This document shows positions 59,573 through 64,000 of a DNA stretch of 64,000 nt, piece by piece; position 1 is the first letter of the stretch; each line of letters starts with the position of its first letter. The DNA is from Planotetraspora silvatica. GTDB lineage: Bacteria > Actinomycetota > Actinomycetes > Streptosporangiales > Streptosporangiaceae. The stretch is from the NCBI RefSeq assembly GCF_016863315.1, contig NZ_BOOQ01000019.1, forward strand, positions 186,001 through 250,000, written 5' to 3'. The position numbers were made by a program, and so were the translations under genes. Under the pieces are notes generated by a model. The model was not told the DNA's origin and did not search any database. It saw only the letters and a list, made by a program, of their open reading frames with translations.

Positions 59573-60544
59573 TCATCCGCCTCGTGCCTGCTCGCCGCGC
59601 GCGAGGCGGGCGAGCCGGGCAGGCGTCGGCCACCGCACGTCGTGGACGAGACCGAGCTTCTCGAAGATCCAGATGAGCCGGGCCGAAATGTCGATCTGGC
59701 CGGGCCGTACACCGTGCCGGGCGCACGTCGGGTCGGCGTGGTGCAGGTTGTGCCAGGACTCGCCCATGCTCAGGATCGCCAGTGGCCAGAAGTTCGCCGA
59801 CCTGTCGCGCGTGGTGAACGGCCGATCGCCGATCATGTGGCAGATCGAGTTGACCGACCAGGTGACGTGGTGGAGCAACGCGATCCGGACCAGACCGGCC
59901 CAGAAGAAGGCGGTCACGGCCCCCCACCACGTCCAGGTGAGCAGACCGCCGAGGACGGCGGGCAGGATCAACGTGGCGGCGGTCAGCGGACCGAACAGCC
60001 GGTGGACCAGGCGGATGTCCCGGTCGGTCAGCAGGTCGGGGATGAACCGCTGCTGGTTGGTCAGGTCACGGTCGAGTACCCAGCCCATGTGGGCGTGCCA
60101 GAAGCCACGCGCCAACGCCGCCGGGGAGGTGCCGAACAGCCAGGGTGAGTGCGGGTCGCCCTCTTTGTCGGAGAAGGCGTGGTGGCGGCGGTGGTCGGCG
60201 ACCCAGTGCAGGATCGGGCCCTGCACCGCCATGCTGCCGACCACTGCCAGCGCGACCCGGAGGCCGCGGCGGGACTTGAAGGCGCCATGGGTGAAGTAGC
60301 GGTGGAAGCCGACCGTCACGCCGAGGCACGTCACCGTGTAGAAGAACGCGGCGAGGATGACGTCGACCCAGCCGAGTCCCCACCCCCAGGCGACCGGCAC
60401 AGCCACGATCACCGCCAGCAGCGGCACCGCGACGAAGGCGTAGACCGCCGCATGTGCCGGGAGCGGACGCTTGCCGTGGAGGATCGGTTTCGGACCGGGC
60501 GCGGTCCCCTCGGACAACAGTGGCTGGGCAACGACCTCGGCCAT
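59573..60544 (-). CDS. Acyl-CoA/acyl-lipid desaturase (Delta9-type)
   Basis: 323 residues from ATG 60544, with AAGGTGA upstream. About four helices cross the membrane. The three histidine boxes are HRYFTH (81-86), HRRHH (118-122) and HNLHH (about 258-262), which bind the diiron centre. It introduces a double bond into membrane fatty acids, typically to adjust fluidity. An electron donor is not encoded next to it. The neighbours are stress-response genes, which suits an adaptive role. Confidence 0.94.
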   Translation of the reverse strand: MAEVVAQPLLSEGTAPGPKPILHGKRPLPAHAAVYAFVAVPLLAVIVAVPVAWGWGLGWVDVILAAFFYTVTCLGVTVGFHRYFTHGAFKSRRGLRVALAVVGSMAVQGPILHWVADHRRHHAFSDKEGDPHSPWLFGTSPAALARGFWHAHMGWVLDRDLTNQQRFIPDLLTDRDIRLVHRLFGPLTAATLILPAVLGGLLTWTWWGAVTAFFWAGLVRIALLHHVTWSVNSICHMIGDRPFTTRDRSANFWPLAILSMGESWHNLHHADPTCARHGVRPGQIDISARLIWIFEKLGLVHDVRWPTPARLARLARGEQARGG

Positions 60545-60689
60545 AAACGTCACCTTTGCTCAGCAGCGGTTATGCCAGACCATAGCCCGCCGGAGCGTCC
60601 GCCACTCCGCTGTCCGACGAACCCTGGTGGGTCAGCACATGAACGCACCGGCACCGAAGACCCCGATCCAGATCCCCGGAGACCGCGTG

Positions 60690-61841
60690 TCAGCTGAGCT
60701 TGCCGGGATGGAGGACGACCTTCGTCCAGCCGAGATCCCGCCGGTCGAAATGTTCGTAACCCCGCGGCGCGTCGTCCAGGTCCAGTTCGTGCGAGACGAC
60801 CCAGGACGGCCGGGCCTTCCCCTCGTGGATGAGCGTCATGAGCGCCCGGTTGTAGCCCTTCACGTTGCACTGGCCGTTGGCCATCGTCTGGCCCTTGAAC
60901 CAGAACATCCCGTAGTCGAAGGCGATCTCCCCCTGCTTGTAGAGATCGTTCGGGCTACCGGGATCCGACGGGACGAAGACGCCGACGACACCGATGGTCC
61001 CGGTGAACTTGACCGATCTGACGAGGTCGTTGAGCGTCATGTTGGGGTGCTCGTGCCCCTGCGGGTCGTGCGCCTGGTAGCCCACGCACTCGCAGCCCCG
61101 GTCGGCGCCCAGGCCCTTGGTGAGCTCCATGACCTGATCGACCGGTGGCATCCGGGAGTCGTCGATCGCGATCGCGCCGATCTCCTCGGCCTTGGCGAGC
61201 CGGTCGGGGTGGCGGTCGACGACCATCACCTTGCTCGCGCTCCTGAGTACGGCGGAGTAGGCGGCCATCAGCCCGACGGGCCCCGCCCCGTAGATCACGA
61301 CCGAGTCGCCCGCCTCCACCTGGGCGAGCCGGGTCGCGTGCCAGCCGGTCGGCCAGATGTCGGCGAGCATCACGTAGTCGTTCTGCTTCTCCTTGGCGTC
61401 GTCCGGGAGGACGAGGCAGTTGACGTCGCCGTACGGCACGCGCAACAACTCGGCCTGGCCGCCGTCGTAGGGCCCCATGGCCGCGAAGCCGTACGCCGCC
61501 CCGGCCATGCCCGGCTCGGGATTGGTGGTGAGGCAGTAGGCCGTCAGGCCCTTTTCGCAGTTCGCGCAGAAGCCGCACGAGATGTTGAACGGGATGCAGA
61601 CCACGTCGCCGACGCGTACGTGGTCGACGGCCGATCCGACCTCGACCACCTCGCCGAGGTTCTCGTGACCGAGGACGCGGCCCGTCTCGAAGTCGGTCCG
61701 CCCTTCGTACATGTGCAGGTCCGACCCGCAGATGTTGGTCGTGGTGATGCGGACCAGGACATCGGTGGGCCGCTCTATGAGTGCGTCCGGGACTCTCTCG
61801 ACATTGACCTGCCGAGGTCCCTCGTACACCACGGCTCTCAT
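60690..61841 (-). CDS. Zinc-dependent alcohol/formaldehyde dehydrogenase (glutathione-independent type)
   Basis: 383 residues from ATG 61841, with GAGGGAA upstream. The catalytic zinc ligands are Cys38 (TNICGSDLH) and His59 (LGHENLGEVV). The structural zinc site has Cys88, Cys91, Cys94 and Cys102 (CGFCANCEKG, then AYC). VVIYGAGPVGLMAAYSA binds NAD. The long insertion with ECVGYQAHDPQGHEHP resembles glutathione-independent formaldehyde dehydrogenase (FdhA/Pseudomonas-type). It should oxidise formaldehyde or a related aldehyde. It starts 38 bases after the thioredoxin gene's stop in the same direction. Confidence 0.92.
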   Translation of the reverse strand: MRAVVYEGPRQVNVERVPDALIERPTDVLVRITTTNICGSDLHMYEGRTDFETGRVLGHENLGEVVEVGSAVDHVRVGDVVCIPFNISCGFCANCEKGLTAYCLTTNPEPGMAGAAYGFAAMGPYDGGQAELLRVPYGDVNCLVLPDDAKEKQNDYVMLADIWPTGWHATRLAQVEAGDSVVIYGAGPVGLMAAYSAVLRSASKVMVVDRHPDRLAKAEEIGAIAIDDSRMPPVDQVMELTKGLGADRGCECVGYQAHDPQGHEHPNMTLNDLVRSVKFTGTIGVVGVFVPSDPGSPNDLYKQGEIAFDYGMFWFKGQTMANGQCNVKGYNRALMTLIHEGKARPSWVVSHELDLDDAPRGYEHFDRRDLGWTKVVLHPGKLS

Positions 61842-61878
61842 GATTTCCCTCGCATGCGGTTGGTTGCGTTCGGAGAGG

Positions 61879-62322
61879 TCAGGCGGCCAGCGCGGCGTCC
61901 ACCCATTCGCGTAGGGCGGGAGCCGACGCCGCACCCGCCCGCCGGGTGACGACTCTCCCCTGATCGATCACTACAAGCGTCGGGATGGCCTGTACGGCGA
62001 AGCGTTCCGACAGCCGGGGCGCGTCGTCGACGTTCACCTTCACCAGCTTCAGGCGACCGGCCAGATCGGCCGCGATCTGCTCCAGCGCCGGGCTGACCTG
62101 GCGGCACGGCGCGCACCAGGGTGCCCAGAAGTCGACGACCACCGGCATTCGAGCCGCCTCGACGACATCGCTGAAGTCGTCGTCCCCCGCCTCGGTGACC
62201 CAGGGAAGCGGCTGGTGGCAGTCGCCGCACTGCGGGATCCCCGAGGCGGCACTGGGCAGCCGGTTCTTCCGTCCGCACTTCGAGCATCGGACGACGCTCG
62301 CGTCCTCGGCCTGTGACCGCAT
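61879..62322 (-). CDS. Zinc-ribbon thioredoxin (Trx2/TrxC type)
   Basis: 147 residues. An N-terminal zinc ribbon (Cys13, Cys16, Cys32, Cys35) precedes the thioredoxin fold, with the active site WCAPC (Cys70 and Cys73) and the cis-proline in IPTLVV. This is the TrxC layout, which in E. coli is induced by oxidative stress and loses or holds zinc with redox state. It starts two bases after the clpB stop, so the two are co-transcribed, and the aldehyde dehydrogenase follows. Confidence 0.94.
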   Translation of the reverse strand: MRSQAEDASVVRCSKCGRKNRLPSAASGIPQCGDCHQPLPWVTEAGDDDFSDVVEAARMPVVVDFWAPWCAPCRQVSPALEQIAADLAGRLKLVKVNVDDAPRLSERFAVQAIPTLVVIDQGRVVTRRAGAASAPALREWVDAALAA

Positions 62323-62324
62323 GG

Positions 62325-64000
<1,676 letters not shown>

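Overview
The window is very GC-rich chromosomal DNA with GTG and TTG starts, four-base stop/start overlaps, Tat and lipoprotein signals, many TetR, LacI and LysR regulators, a P450-ferredoxin pair and a Trx2-type zinc thioredoxin. This fits a soil actinomycete. A Streptosporangiaceae-like organism (Nonomuraea or Streptosporangium type) is my guess from gene content only. I see no rRNA, tRNA, CRISPR array, transposase or phage genes. Both edges cut genes: a PhoD phosphatase on the left and clpB on the right.

1-5 kb: PhoD end, a MerR regulator and CMD-family protein pair, an ACT-domain protein, a phosphotransferase, a DUF3995 membrane protein and an SRPBCC remnant. 5.1-8.6 kb: an AT-richer island with an operon of an XRE regulator fused to an unknown domain, a GT-A glycosyltransferase and a GNAT acetyltransferase, preceded by two palindromes and a small membrane protein. 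8.7-12 kb: two secreted proteins of unknown function and a secreted M1-like metallopeptidase. 12-20 kb: a DUF2332 protein, a TetR/ferredoxin/P450 operon, a divergent MFS exporter and LysR regulator, a tautomerase-like protein with a methyltransferase, and a HAD dehalogenase.

20-40 kb is the most coherent part: two carbohydrate-uptake systems. The first has a GH3 glycosidase and LacI regulator divergent from a Tat-lipoprotein ABC importer. The second has a LacI regulator, a lipoprotein ABC importer and a GH127 beta-L-arabinofuranosidase, then an epimerase, a large secreted (alpha/alpha)6 glycosidase with an F5/8-type-C domain, and a second, closely similar LacI regulator. A near-palindrome of the form CCGAAAACCTTTTCGG (central GG or CC) lies at both promoters and directly before the start codons of both regulators. 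I read this as one regulon that cuts arabinosides outside the cell, imports them and hydrolyses them inside.

40-50 kb: two PAP2 phosphatases divergent from a diacylglycerol-kinase-like enzyme, an MFS/TetR pair with its operator, a methyltransferase/TetR pair around a perfect 21-bp palindrome, and a copper operon (csoR, copZ, a His-rich secreted protein, copA). 50-64 kb: a VOC/flavin-fold/ferredoxin operon, a CGNR zinc-finger regulator, a VOC/HxlR pair, Spo0M, DUF899 and small secreted proteins, an SDR/LysR pair, an MBL-fold protein, a YjbR-like protein, an acyl desaturase, and a ClpB-thioredoxin-formaldehyde dehydrogenase series that looks stress-related. Many convergent gene pairs are separated by strong U-less hairpins that probably terminate transcription in both directions.
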